From the NCBI GenBank assembly GCA_045543495.1, contig JAZQMO010000042.1, positions 1 to 24,492 on the forward strand: a stretch of DNA of 24,492 bases, given 5' to 3'. Position 1 is the stretch's first letter. Each line of letters starts with the position of its first letter. Of this stretch, positions 1-8,078 are shown in pieces. The stretch comes from RGIG5579 sp045543495 (GTDB lineage Bacteria; Bacillota; Clostridia; Oscillospirales; SIG627). Under the pieces are notes generated by a model, which saw only the letters and a list, made by a program, of their open reading frames with translations, had not been told where the DNA came from and did no database searches. The translations under genes were made by a program, and so were the position numbers.

Positions 1-1124
1 ATTGCGATGGGAGCGATCAGCTCAACGTTCATATCAACGTTGTCGCCGGGTGCGCACATCTCAACGTCAGCGGGAAGGCTGATAACGCCGGTAACGTCGG
101 TAGTTCTGAAGTAGAACTGAGGTCTGTAGTTGTTGAAGAAAGGAGTATGACGGCCACCTTCTTTTTCGGTGAGAACGTATACCTGACCAACAAACTTGGT
201 GTGAGGATTGATGGAACCGGGTTTCGCAAGAACCTGACCTCTTTCGATCTCCTTCTTGTCGATACCACGGAGCAGAACACCTACGTTGTCGCCTGCTTCG
301 GCATAGTCGAGCAGCTTACGGAACATTTCGATACCGGTAACAACGCTCTTCTTGGTTTCCTTCAGACCAACGATTTCGATTTCGTCGCCCATCTTCAGCT
401 GACCTCTCTCAACACGACCGGTAGCAACGGTACCACGGCCGGTGATGGAGAATACGTCCTCTACGGGCATCAGGAATGCCTGATCAGCCTTACGGTCGGG
501 AGTGGGAATGTAGGAGTCAACAGCTGCCATGAGCTCGAGGATGGGAGCGTACTCGGGAGCGGAAGAATCGGTGTTGGTGGACTCGAGAGCGTCTCTTGCA
601 GAACCCTTGATGATCGGGATATCGTCACCGGGGAAGTCGTGCTTGGAGAGCAGCTCACGGATCTCCATTTCAACCAGCTCGAGGAGCTCTTCATCGTCAA
701 CCATGTCGCACTTGTTCATGAATACAACGATTGCGGGAACGCCTACCTGACGAGCGAGCAGGATGTGCTCGTGGGTCTGCTGGAGAGGACCGTCGGTAGC
801 AGCAACTACGAGGATAGCACCGTCCATCTGAGCGGCACCGGTGATCATGTTCTTAACGTAGTCGGCGTGGCCGGGGCAGTCTACGTGAGCGTAGTGACGG
901 TTGTCAGTCTCGTACTCAACGTGTCTGGTGTTGATCGTGATACCTCTTGCTCTCTCTTCGGGAGCGTTGTCGATCTGATCGTAAGCCAAGAACTCAGCCT
1001 TGCCGTCGCAGAGGGAGAGAGTCTTGGTGATAGCGGCGGTAAGAGTAGTCTTACCGTGGTCAACGTGACCGATGGTACCAATGTTTACATGGGGTTTAGT
1101 TCTTTCGAATTTTGCCTTTGCCAT
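1..1124 (-). CDS. tuf: Elongation factor Tu, 3' end outside window
   Basis: EF-Tu delivers aminoacyl-tRNA to the ribosomal A site as a GTP complex in the cytoplasm. The reverse strand starts MAKAKFERTKPHVNIGTIGH and continues into the G1 P-loop GHVDHGKTT, followed by the usual GTPase and beta-barrel domains. About 374 codons are visible, so roughly 20-25 C-terminal residues of a normal EF-Tu of about 395-400 residues lie beyond position 1. The ATG at 1124 is preceded by AGGAGG (about 1133-1138) at good spacing. It is the last visible gene of the str operon, 47 nt after fusA, and is probably co-transcribed with it. Nothing is unusual in the visible part. Long open frames on the opposite strand here are codon-usage shadows. 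Confidence 0.98.
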   Translation of the reverse strand, partial: MAKAKFERTKPHVNIGTIGHVDHGKTTLTAAITKTLSLCDGKAEFLAYDQIDNAPEERARGITINTRHVEYETDNRHYAHVDCPGHADYVKNMITGAAQMDGAILVVAATDGPLQQTHEHILLARQVGVPAIVVFMNKCDMVDDEELLELVEMEIRELLSKHDFPGDDIPIIKGSARDALESTNTDSSAPEYAPILELMAAVDSYIPTPDRKADQAFLMPVEDVFSITGRGTVATGRVERGQLKMGDEIEIVGLKETKKSVVTGIEMFRKLLDYAEAGDNVGVLLRGIDKKEIERGQVLAKPGSINPHTKFVGQVYVLTEKEGGRHTPFFNNYRPQFYFRTTDVTGVISLPADVEMCAPGDNVDMNVELIAPIA

Positions 1125-1171
1125 TGTGTTTTCCTCCTAAAAATTGTTTATTTAAAGTTTTTTAGTTCTGA

Positions 1172-3247
1172 TTAGTTGGCAGACTTTTTAATGATCTGCT
1201 CCTGAATGTTCTTGGGAACCTCTGCATAGTGATCAGGCTCCATGGTGTATACACCGCGGCCCTGAGTCTTGGAACGAAGGTCGGTGGCATAACCGAACAT
1301 TTCGCCCAGAGGAACCTCGCAGTTGATCTGCTGGCCACCGCCAACAGCTTCCATACCAAGAACGTTACCACGACGCTGGTTGATGTTACCGATAACATCG
1401 CCCATGTAATCATCGGGAGTAACGATAACGACCTTCATAATAGGCTCGGTGATGGTAGGATCTGCTTTTCTCATTGCTTCCTTGAAGGCCATAGATCCGC
1501 AGATCTTAAATGCCATTTCGGAAGAGTCAACTTCGTGATAGGAACCGTCAAACACGGTAACCTTGGTGTCTACAACGTTGTAGCCTGCTACAACACCGCT
1601 CTCCATTGCGCCACGGATACCGGCATCCACTGCGGGGAGGTATTCCTTGGGAATGGCACCGCCGACTACCTTATTGATGAATTCGTATCCCTTGCCGGGC
1701 TCGTTGGGCTCGATGGTCATCTTAACGTGAGCATACTGACCCTTACCGCCGGACTGACGGGCGTACTTCACATCAACGGTAGCTTCCTTGCGGATGGTTT
1801 CACGGTATGCAACCTGAGGCTTACCAACGTTTGCTTCCACACGGAACTCACGGAGAAGTCTGTCAACGATGATCTCAAGGTGCAATTCGCCCATACCTGC
1901 GATGATGGTCTGACCGGTCTCTTCATCGGTAGATACCTTGAAGGTGGGGTCTTCCTCAGCAAGCTTCTGCAGGGCGATACCCATTTTCTCCTGACCTGCT
2001 TTGGTCTTGGGCTCAATGGCAACACGGATAACGGGATCCGGGAAGTCCATAGACTGGAGAATGATGGGGTTCTTTTCATCACAGAGGGTATCACCGGTGG
2101 TGGTGTATTTCACACCGATTACGGCAGCGATATCGCCGGCGTAGATCATATCGGCATCTTCTCTGTGGTTCGCATGCATCAAAACGATACGGCCAAGTCT
2201 TTCTCTCTTGCCCTTCACGGAGTTGTAAACGGTAGAACCGGTTGCAACGGAGCCGGAATATACACGGACAAAGCAAAGTCTTCCCACGAAGGGGTCGGTC
2301 GCAATCTTGAATGCCAGAGCGGCGAAGGGTGCATCCTCGCTGGAGGGGCGCTCTTCCTGCTCCTCGGAATCCGGAAGGGTTCCGGTGATGGGGGGGATAT
2401 CAAGGGGAGAGGGAAGGTACTCCACAATGGCATCCAGAAGTTTCTGAACACCCTTGTTACGGTAAGAGGTACCGCAAAGTACGGGGATCATCTTACCGGC
2501 AATGGTGGTAACACGGATTGCCTTGTGAATTTCTTCCTCGGTCAGCTCCTCGCCCTCGAGATACTTCTCAAAGAGCTCGTCATCGCTTTCGGCAACGGCT
2601 TCCAGAAGCTGAGTATGATACTCCTCTGCCTTATCTTTCAGATCGGCGGGGATATCTTCCTCCAAAATTTCGGTACCGTCGTTATTGGTGTAGATGAAAG
2701 CGCGCATCTTGACCAGGTCAACCAGTCCGCGGAATTCATCCTCTGCTCCGATGGGGAGCTGGATCGGTACTGCATTTGCTTTCAGTCTCTCGTGGATCTG
2801 GGAAACAACTCGATAGAAGTTTGCTCCGCCAATGTCCATCTTGTTGACATAAGCAAGTCTGGGTACGTTGTACTTGGTAGCCTGACGCCATACGGTTTCA
2901 GACTGGGGCTCGACACCGCCTTTGGCACAGAAGACAGCTACTGCGCCGTCCAGCACCATCAGGGAACGCTCCACCTCAACGGTGAAGTCAACGTGACCGG
3001 GGGTGTCGATGATGTTGATTCTGTTGTTTCTCCAGAAACAGGTGGTAGCGGCGGAAGTGATGGTAATACCTCTTTCCTGCTCCTGCTCCATCCAGTCCAT
3101 GGTCGCGGCGCCGTCGTGAGTCTCACCCAGCTTGTGCGTTTTACCCGTGTAGTACAGGATACGCTCAGTGGTGGTGGTCTTACCGGCGTCGATATGAGCC
3201 ATGATACCGATGTTTCTGGTTCTTTCAAGTGGATACTCTCTCGGCAT
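1172..3247 (-). CDS. fusA: Elongation factor G
   Basis: EF-G is the ribosomal translocase GTPase and, with RRF, helps split ribosomes for recycling. The 691-aa product has the normal family length. Visible GTPase motifs are the P-loop AHIDAGKTTTTE (residues about 17-28), the switch I region with RGITITSAAT, DTPGH (about residues 81-85) and NKMD (about 135-138). Domains II to V follow, including the domain IV segment YARQSGGKGQYAHV and the C-terminal GGGQQINCEVPLGEMFGYAT. The ATG at 3247 has a GGAG motif about 6 nt upstream. It sits 73 nt after rpsG and 47 nt before tuf in the standard str order rpsL-rpsG-fusA-tuf. It is a single intact housekeeping copy with no ribosomal-protection (TetM-like) features. 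Confidence 0.98.
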   Translation of the reverse strand: MPREYPLERTRNIGIMAHIDAGKTTTTERILYYTGKTHKLGETHDGAATMDWMEQEQERGITITSAATTCFWRNNRINIIDTPGHVDFTVEVERSLMVLDGAVAVFCAKGGVEPQSETVWRQATKYNVPRLAYVNKMDIGGANFYRVVSQIHERLKANAVPIQLPIGAEDEFRGLVDLVKMRAFIYTNNDGTEILEEDIPADLKDKAEEYHTQLLEAVAESDDELFEKYLEGEELTEEEIHKAIRVTTIAGKMIPVLCGTSYRNKGVQKLLDAIVEYLPSPLDIPPITGTLPDSEEQEERPSSEDAPFAALAFKIATDPFVGRLCFVRVYSGSVATGSTVYNSVKGKRERLGRIVLMHANHREDADMIYAGDIAAVIGVKYTTTGDTLCDEKNPIILQSMDFPDPVIRVAIEPKTKAGQEKMGIALQKLAEEDPTFKVSTDEETGQTIIAGMGELHLEIIVDRLLREFRVEANVGKPQVAYRETIRKEATVDVKYARQSGGKGQYAHVKMTIEPNEPGKGYEFINKVVGGAIPKEYLPAVDAGIRGAMESGVVAGYNVVDTKVTVFDGSYHEVDSSEMAFKICGSMAFKEAMRKADPTITEPIMKVVIVTPDDYMGDVIGNINQRRGNVLGMEAVGGGQQINCEVPLGEMFGYATDLRSKTQGRGVYTMEPDHYAEVPKNIQEQIIKKSAN

Positions 3248-3320
3248 TGTAAGCTCCGTTTCCTTTTCAATAAATTCTTCCCCTTCGGCGGCAATTCATA
3301 CCGCCAAAGGAAAAAATGGA

Positions 3321-3791
3321 TCAATATCTGTAATGAGCAAAAGCCTTGTTGGCTTCGGCCATCTTGTGAGTATCTTCTCTCTTCTTAACGGCACCGCCAA
3401 GATTGTTGGTAGCGTCGATAATCTCGTTTGCAAGTCTCTCACACATGTTCTTCTCGCTGCGTGCTCTGGAATAAGTGATGAGCCAGCGAAGACCTAAGGT
3501 CTGCTTTCTGTCGGGCCGAACATCGATCGGTACCTGATAGGTAGCACCACCTACTCTTCTTGCTTTGATTTCAAGAGCAGGCATGATGTTCTCGAGGGCC
3601 TTCTGAAATGTTTCAAGGGGATCGTTGCCAGTCTTTTCCTTCACGATATCGAATGCATCGTAAACGATCTTCTGTGCAACACCTTTTTTACCGTCCAGCA
3701 TAATGTTGTTTACCAGCTTGGTAACCAGCTTGGAACCGTAGATAGGATCCGGCAGGACGTCTCTTTTGGAAATCTGACCTCTGCGTGGCAC
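3321..3791 (-). CDS. rpsG: Small ribosomal subunit protein uS7
   Basis: uS7 nucleates assembly of the 30S head on 16S rRNA and lines the E-site region. The 156-aa product has the normal bacterial length. It contains the conserved starts PRRGQISKRDVLPDPIYGSK and LVNNIMLDGKKGVAQKIVYD, the RRVGGATYQVPIDV segment and the C-terminal KREDTHKMAEANKAFAHYRY. The start is a GTG (3789-3791, reverse strand) with GGAGGG about 9 nt upstream. The family's MPRR start confirms it. It lies 133 nt after rpsL, an unusually roomy gap containing a perfect hairpin at 3837-3857, and 73 nt before fusA. In E. coli S7 represses its own translation through the rpsL-rpsG intercistronic RNA. Whether the hairpin here serves that role is inference. 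Confidence 0.98.
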   Translation of the reverse strand: MPRRGQISKRDVLPDPIYGSKLVTKLVNNIMLDGKKGVAQKIVYDAFDIVKEKTGNDPLETFQKALENIMPALEIKARRVGGATYQVPIDVRPDRKQTLGLRWLITYSRARSEKNMCERLANEIIDATNNLGGAVKKREDTHKMAEANKAFAHYRY

Positions 3792-3836
3792 TAGAACTTC
3801 CCTCCTTCATAATATTATAATGATATCTTCGGTACT

Positions 3837-3857
3837 CCGATGGGGCTTTCCCATCGG
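3837..3857 (-). promoter_or_regulatory. Hairpin in the rpsL-rpsG intercistronic gap
   Basis: CCGATGGG (3837-3844) and CCCATCGG (3850-3857) form a perfect 8-bp stem with a 5-nt loop. On the transcribed (minus) strand no T-run follows, so it does not look like an intrinsic terminator. It lies about 45 nt upstream of the rpsG GTG. By position it could be an S7 autoregulatory element or an mRNA processing/stability structure. That is inference from the E. coli str operon, not shown by the sequence. Confidence 0.45.
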
Positions 3858-3924
3858 TGAGTGCTTGCCTTTTGATCAGATTCTATTTCATGATGCAAAA
3901 TGCTAAGCACAACCTTTGAGCCAA

Positions 3925-4344
3925 TTACTTGGAAGCTTTGGCTCTCTTCGCTCCGTACTTGGAACGACCCTGGTTTCTTCCGTTTACGCCCTGGGTATCC
4001 AGAGTACCACGGATGATGTGGTAACGCACACCGGGAAGGTCTTTGACTCTTCCGCCTCTGATCATAACGACAGAGTGCTCCTGCAGGTTATGACCGATAC
4101 CGGGAATGTATGCGGTCACTTCGTTACCGTTGGTCAGTCTGACCCTTGCAATCTTACGAAGAGCAGAGTTCGGCTTCTTCGGTGTCTTGGTGGAAACCTT
4201 CGTGCAAACTCCACGCTTCTGAGGACAGCTGATGGCAACGGTCTCTTTTTTCAAAGAGTTCATGCTCTGCTGCAGGGCGGGAGACTTGGACTTGTAGGTA
4301 ACCTGGTCACGACCAAATCTTACCAATTGGTTGAATGTCGGCAT
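3925..4344 (-). CDS. rpsL: Small ribosomal subunit protein uS12
   Basis: uS12 sits at the decoding centre and controls accuracy; it is the classic streptomycin-resistance target. The 139-aa product is longer than the 124-aa E. coli protein because of the usual Firmicutes insertion near residues 22-36. The decoding loops TKTPKKPNSALRK (about 52-64) and GGRVKDLPGVRYH (about 97-109) are intact. The lysines equivalent to E. coli K42/K43 and K87 are present, so no resistance change is visible at these sites. Asp102 in VKDLPG is the site methylthiolated in some bacteria. The ATG at 4344 has a near-perfect AGGAGGTG ribosome binding site. It is the first gene of the str block, 147 nt after rpoC. Confidence 0.98.
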   Translation of the reverse strand: MPTFNQLVRFGRDQVTYKSKSPALQQSMNSLKKETVAISCPQKRGVCTKVSTKTPKKPNSALRKIARVRLTNGNEVTAYIPGIGHNLQEHSVVMIRGGRVKDLPGVRYHIIRGTLDTQGVNGRNQGRSKYGAKRAKASK

Positions 4345-4373
4345 ATTGCACCTCCTTTTTCAATATTCGTTTT

Positions 4374-4402
4374 ATGGTATCACATTTTCAAAAAAAATGC
4401 AA
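4374..4402 (-). promoter_or_regulatory. Candidate promoter for rpsL-rpsG-fusA-tuf
   Basis: On the minus strand there is a -35 TTGCAT (4397-4402), a 17-nt spacer and a -10 TACCAT (4374-4379) preceded by TG one base upstream (extended -10). Initiation about 7 nt downstream would give a short leader ending at the rpsL AGGAGGTG. The -35 element overlaps the T-tract terminator at 4390-4411, so termination of rpoBC reads and initiation of the str operon may share the same bases. Assigned by eye from consensus matches. Confidence 0.45.
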
Positions 4403-4411
4403 CAGGTCGCA
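4390..4411 (-). terminator. Weak intrinsic terminator or attenuator after rpoC
   Basis: Read on the minus strand, TGCGA-CCTG-TTGCA (4398-4411) makes a 5-bp stem with a 4-nt loop, directly followed by eight T (4397-4390). The stem is short, so termination is probably partial, allowing some read-through from rpoC into rpsL. Confidence 0.4.
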
Positions 4412-4415
4412 CCAA

Positions 4416-4443
4416 GTGCAAAATGCATTTCTGCATTTTGCAC
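4416..4443. repeat. Perfect 12-bp inverted repeat between rpoC and rpsL
   Basis: GTGCAAAATGCA (4416-4427) and its exact complement TGCATTTTGCAC (4432-4443) are separated by 4 nt. It sits between the rpoC stop and the T-tract terminator. There is no U-tract immediately after it, so it may stabilise the 3' end of rpoBC mRNA, pause polymerase, or bind a dimeric protein. The same core TGCAAAATGC recurs once at about 3893-3902 in the rpsL-rpsG gap. Confidence 0.6.
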
Positions 4444-4491
4444 AAAATGCGAATAAAACCTTTGGTTAAAATAGTGTAAAATTACCCGAAA

Positions 4492-7400
4492 TTATCCGAA
4501 AATGCTCTCTTCGGGATCGGCCTCGGTATCACGAACCTTAATCCCGCGGTACTTTTCCATACCGGTACCGGCAGGAATGAGCTTACCGATGATAACATTT
4601 TCCTTCAGACCCATGAGGGGATCGACCTTGCCCTTGATGGCGGCTTCCGTGAGAACCTTGGTGGTCTCCTGGAAGGAAGCGGCAGACAGGAAGGACTCGG
4701 TGGACAGAGCCGCCTTGGTAATACCCAGAAGCAGTGCGGAAGCAGTGGCTTCGGTGAGCATTTCACCCTGAGCGATTCTGGCACGAACCTCAGCATTGGC
4801 ATCTTCAAACTCGGTGACCTCAATCATAGCGCCGGGCAGGAGCTTGGTGGAGCCGGGATTTTCGATGCGAACCTTGCGGGTCATCTGACGGGCAATGACC
4901 TCAACGTGCTTATCGTTGATCTCTACTGCCTGCAGACGGTAAACCTTCTGGATCTCCTTTACGATGTACTCGTAAGCAGCATCGGTACCGTCAATGCGGA
5001 TGATATCGGTAGGCTTGCGAAGACCCTCGGTAAGAGCCTGTCCGCGGAGAACGGCCTGACCGTCCTCCACAATGACCTTCAGGCCATAGGGGATCAGGTA
5101 GCTCTTCTCATTGGAAGGATCGGTAGCACTGGTCACAATGACGTGGCGGTTCTTCTTGGTATCGTCGATCTTGACAATACCGTCGAAATCTGCCAGGATG
5201 GAAGGCTTCTTGGGGCTGCGTGCCTCGAAGAGCTCCTCAACACGGGGCAGACCCTGGGTAATATCGCCTCCGGCGATACCACCGGTATGGAAGGTTCTCA
5301 TGGTCAGCTGAGTACCGGGCTCACCGATGGACTGAGCGGCGATGATACCAACAGCCTCACCGATGTTGACCTTCTTGCCGTTGGCAAGGTCGGCACCGTA
5401 GCAATGAGCGCAAACGCCGTGACGGCACTTACAGTTCAGTACGCTTCTGACATAAACCTTCTTGATGCCGGCTTCGGTAATGGCATCCACCATAGACTCG
5501 TTGATCATCTGACCGTTTTCTACCAGAACCTCACCGGTCTCGGGATGAACCACATCGGCGGCGGCAAATCTGCCCAGAATACGGTCGGCAAGCTTTTCGA
5601 TCATTTCCTTGCCTTCCATAATATCCTCTACCCAGATACCCTCGGTGGTGCCGCAATCCTCTTCACGGATGATCACATCCTGTGCAACGTCTACCAGACG
5701 GCGGGTCAGGTAACCGGAGTCAGCGGTACGGAGAGCCATATCTGCCAGACCCTTACGGGAACCACGGGCAGCGATAAAGTATTCCAAAATGTTCAGACCT
5801 TCACGGAAGTTTGCCTTAATAGGCAATTCCACGGTACGGCCGGTTGCGGTTGCCATCAGGCCTCGCATACCTGCCAGCTGTCTCATCTGCTTCATAGAAC
5901 CACGGGCACCGGATACTGCCATCATATTGATGGGGTTGTCCTTGCGCAGGTTCTTCTGCAGGGCGGTGGTAACATCCTTGGTACACTCTTCCCAAATGGA
6001 AATGACTCTGCGGTATCTTTCCTCGTCGGTCAACAAACCGCGGCGGAAATGCTTGGTCACCTCGTCCACCTTCTTGTCGGCGGCGGCGATGATATCCTGC
6101 TTTTCCGGAGGAACGGTCATATCGGATACGGATACGGTCAGGGCGGCCTTGGTGGAGTACTTATAACCCAGCGCCTTGATCTTATCCAGCATTTCTACGG
6201 TTTCGGTGGAGCCGCAGTACTTGATGGCACGGTCAATGATCTTGCCCAGCTCCTTCACGGTTACCACGAAATCGATCTCGGGCTTGAAGAGGTTTGCGGG
6301 ATCGTCACGGTCCACAAAATGAAGCTTCTGAGGAATGACGCTGTTGAAGATCATTCTGCCGTAGGTGGTATCCACCAGCTGAGAAACCTCTTTTCCGTCT
6401 ACCACACGGGTCTGACGGACCTTGATGCGGGCGTGAATTCCCAGATCCTTATTTTCATAAGCCATCACAGCTTCGTCAAAATCACGGAAGATCTTGCCTT
6501 CGCCTACCTCATCGGGGCGGAAGGTGGGTTCTTCATCCTCAAACTCACGAACATAGGTGAGCCAGTAGGAGCCAAGCACCATATCCTGGGTGGGAACCGT
6601 AACGGCCTTACCGGAAACGGGCTTCAAGAGGTTGTTGGCAGAAAGCATCAAGAATCTTGCTTCGGCCTGAGCCTCGGGAGACAGGGGCACGTGAACAGGC
6701 ATCTGGTCACCGTCAAAGTCGGCGTTGAAGGCCGTACATACCAGAGGATGGAGCTTAATGGCTCTGCCCTCTACCAGAACGGGCTCAAAGGCCTGAATGG
6801 AAAGACGGTGCAGGGTGGGAGCACGGTTCAGGAGAACGGGATGCTCCTTGATGACATATTCCAGAGCGTCCCAAACCTCGTGGCTCATACGCTCAACCTT
6901 TTTCTTGGCGTCCTTAATGTTGGTAGCCTTGCCGGTCTCCACCAGTCTCTTCATCACGAAGGGCTTGAAGAGCTCAATGGCCATTTCCTTGGGAAGACCG
7001 CACTGATACAGCTTCAATTCGGGGCCGACAACGATTACGGAACGGCCGGAGTAGTCAACACGCTTACCCAAAAGGTTCTGACGGAATCTACCCTGCTTAC
7101 CGCGGAGCATTTCGGACAGAGACTTGAGGGGACGGTTGCTGGGGCCGGTAACGGGTCTGCCGCGGCGGCCGTTGTCAATGAGAGCGTCAACGGCTTCCTG
7201 AAGCATTCTCTTCTCGTTGCGAATGATGATCTCGGGAGCGTGGAGCTCCATAAGTCTCTTCAGACGGTTGTTACGGTTGATCACTCTGCGGTACAAATCG
7301 TTGATATCGGAGGTGGCAAATCTGCCGCCGTCCAGCTGTACCAAGGGACGGATCTCGGGAGGAAGCACGGGGAGAACCTCCAGGATCATCCATTCGGGCT

Positions 7401-8061
7401 TGTTGCCGGAAAGACGGAAGTCCTCTACGATCTCAAGACGCTTGGCCAGACGAAGCTTCTTCTGACCGTTGGAGGAATCCATTTCCTCACGCAGCTCCTG
7501 AGAGAGCTTTTCCAGATCCAATTCCTCCAGAAGCTTTTTTACAGCCTCTGCACCCATTCCTGCTTCGAAATCGTTTTCGTACTTTTCTCTTGCGGCACGG
7601 TACTCCTGCTCGGTGAGCAGCTGCTGCTTGGCAAGAGGCGTGGAGCCGGGATCGGTTACGATGTACTGCGCAAAGTAGAGCACCTTCTCCAGAAGGCGGG
7701 GGGAGATATCCAAAAGGATACCCATTTTGGAAGGAATGGCACGGAAGTACCAAATGTGGGAAACGGGAGCGGCCAGTTCGATATGGCCCATTCTCTCACG
7801 GCGAACCTTGCTGGTGGTGATCTCCACGCCGCACTTTTCGCACACCTTTCCGACATATCTTACCTTCTTATATTTACCACAGTGACATTCCCAGTCCTTA
7901 GTCGGTCCGAAAATGCGCTCACAGAACATACCGTCACGCTCGGGCTTCAAGGTACGGTAGTTGATGGTCTCGGGCTTTTTCACCTCGCCGTAGGACCACT
8001 TTCTGATGGCATCGGGAGAAGCTAAACCGATTCTAATTTTATCAAAATCTACGTGTTCCAT
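4492..8061 (-). CDS. rpoC: DNA-directed RNA polymerase subunit beta'
   Basis: This is the largest core RNA polymerase subunit and carries the catalytic magnesium site. The 1189-aa product is near the usual clostridial length. The N-terminal zinc ribbon has Cys59, Cys61, Cys74 and Cys77. The catalytic loop NADFDGDQ has Asp448, Asp450 and Asp452. The second zinc site is the EEDCGTTEGIW cysteine plus the NCKCRHGVCAHCYG cluster. It is followed by the bridge/trigger region MRTFHTGGIAGGDITQGLPRV. The ATG at 8061 follows rpoB by only 17 nt, with AGGAGG inside that gap, so the pair is translationally linked. No large lineage-specific insertion is evident in the trigger loop. Downstream lie a perfect hairpin and a T-tract before rpsL. 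Confidence 0.98.
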   Translation of the reverse strand: MEHVDFDKIRIGLASPDAIRKWSYGEVKKPETINYRTLKPERDGMFCERIFGPTKDWECHCGKYKKVRYVGKVCEKCGVEITTSKVRRERMGHIELAAPVSHIWYFRAIPSKMGILLDISPRLLEKVLYFAQYIVTDPGSTPLAKQQLLTEQEYRAAREKYENDFEAGMGAEAVKKLLEELDLEKLSQELREEMDSSNGQKKLRLAKRLEIVEDFRLSGNKPEWMILEVLPVLPPEIRPLVQLDGGRFATSDINDLYRRVINRNNRLKRLMELHAPEIIIRNEKRMLQEAVDALIDNGRRGRPVTGPSNRPLKSLSEMLRGKQGRFRQNLLGKRVDYSGRSVIVVGPELKLYQCGLPKEMAIELFKPFVMKRLVETGKATNIKDAKKKVERMSHEVWDALEYVIKEHPVLLNRAPTLHRLSIQAFEPVLVEGRAIKLHPLVCTAFNADFDGDQMPVHVPLSPEAQAEARFLMLSANNLLKPVSGKAVTVPTQDMVLGSYWLTYVREFEDEEPTFRPDEVGEGKIFRDFDEAVMAYENKDLGIHARIKVRQTRVVDGKEVSQLVDTTYGRMIFNSVIPQKLHFVDRDDPANLFKPEIDFVVTVKELGKIIDRAIKYCGSTETVEMLDKIKALGYKYSTKAALTVSVSDMTVPPEKQDIIAAADKKVDEVTKHFRRGLLTDEERYRRVISIWEECTKDVTTALQKNLRKDNPINMMAVSGARGSMKQMRQLAGMRGLMATATGRTVELPIKANFREGLNILEYFIAARGSRKGLADMALRTADSGYLTRRLVDVAQDVIIREEDCGTTEGIWVEDIMEGKEMIEKLADRILGRFAAADVVHPETGEVLVENGQMINESMVDAITEAGIKKVYVRSVLNCKCRHGVCAHCYGADLANGKKVNIGEAVGIIAAQSIGEPGTQLTMRTFHTGGIAGGDITQGLPRVEELFEARSPKKPSILADFDGIVKIDDTKKNRHVIVTSATDPSNEKSYLIPYGLKVIVEDGQAVLRGQALTEGLRKPTDIIRIDGTDAAYEYIVKEIQKVYRLQAVEINDKHVEVIARQMTRKVRIENPGSTKLLPGAMIEVTEFEDANAEVRARIAQGEMLTEATASALLLGITKAALSTESFLSAASFQETTKVLTEAAIKGKVDPLMGLKENVIIGKLIPAGTGMEKYRGIKVRDTEADPEESIFG

Positions 8062-8078
8062 TTTCTTCTCCTCCTTTA

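Noticed and set aside
3800..3812. TATAAT on the minus strand just before rpsG as a separate promoter.
   Set aside because: No -35 element at 15-19 nt, and rpsG is placed in the standard operon; the match is probably chance in an AT-rich ribosome-binding-site region.
4906..8025. A 1039-codon open frame on the plus strand opposite rpoC, and similar long plus-strand frames opposite tuf (147-1175), fusA (1229-3388) and rpoB (8595-10475, 10509-11909).
   Set aside because: They are exact shadows of highly conserved genes with biased codon use that rarely creates stops on the opposite strand. They have no ribosome binding sites of note and translate to low-complexity, unrecognisable proteins.
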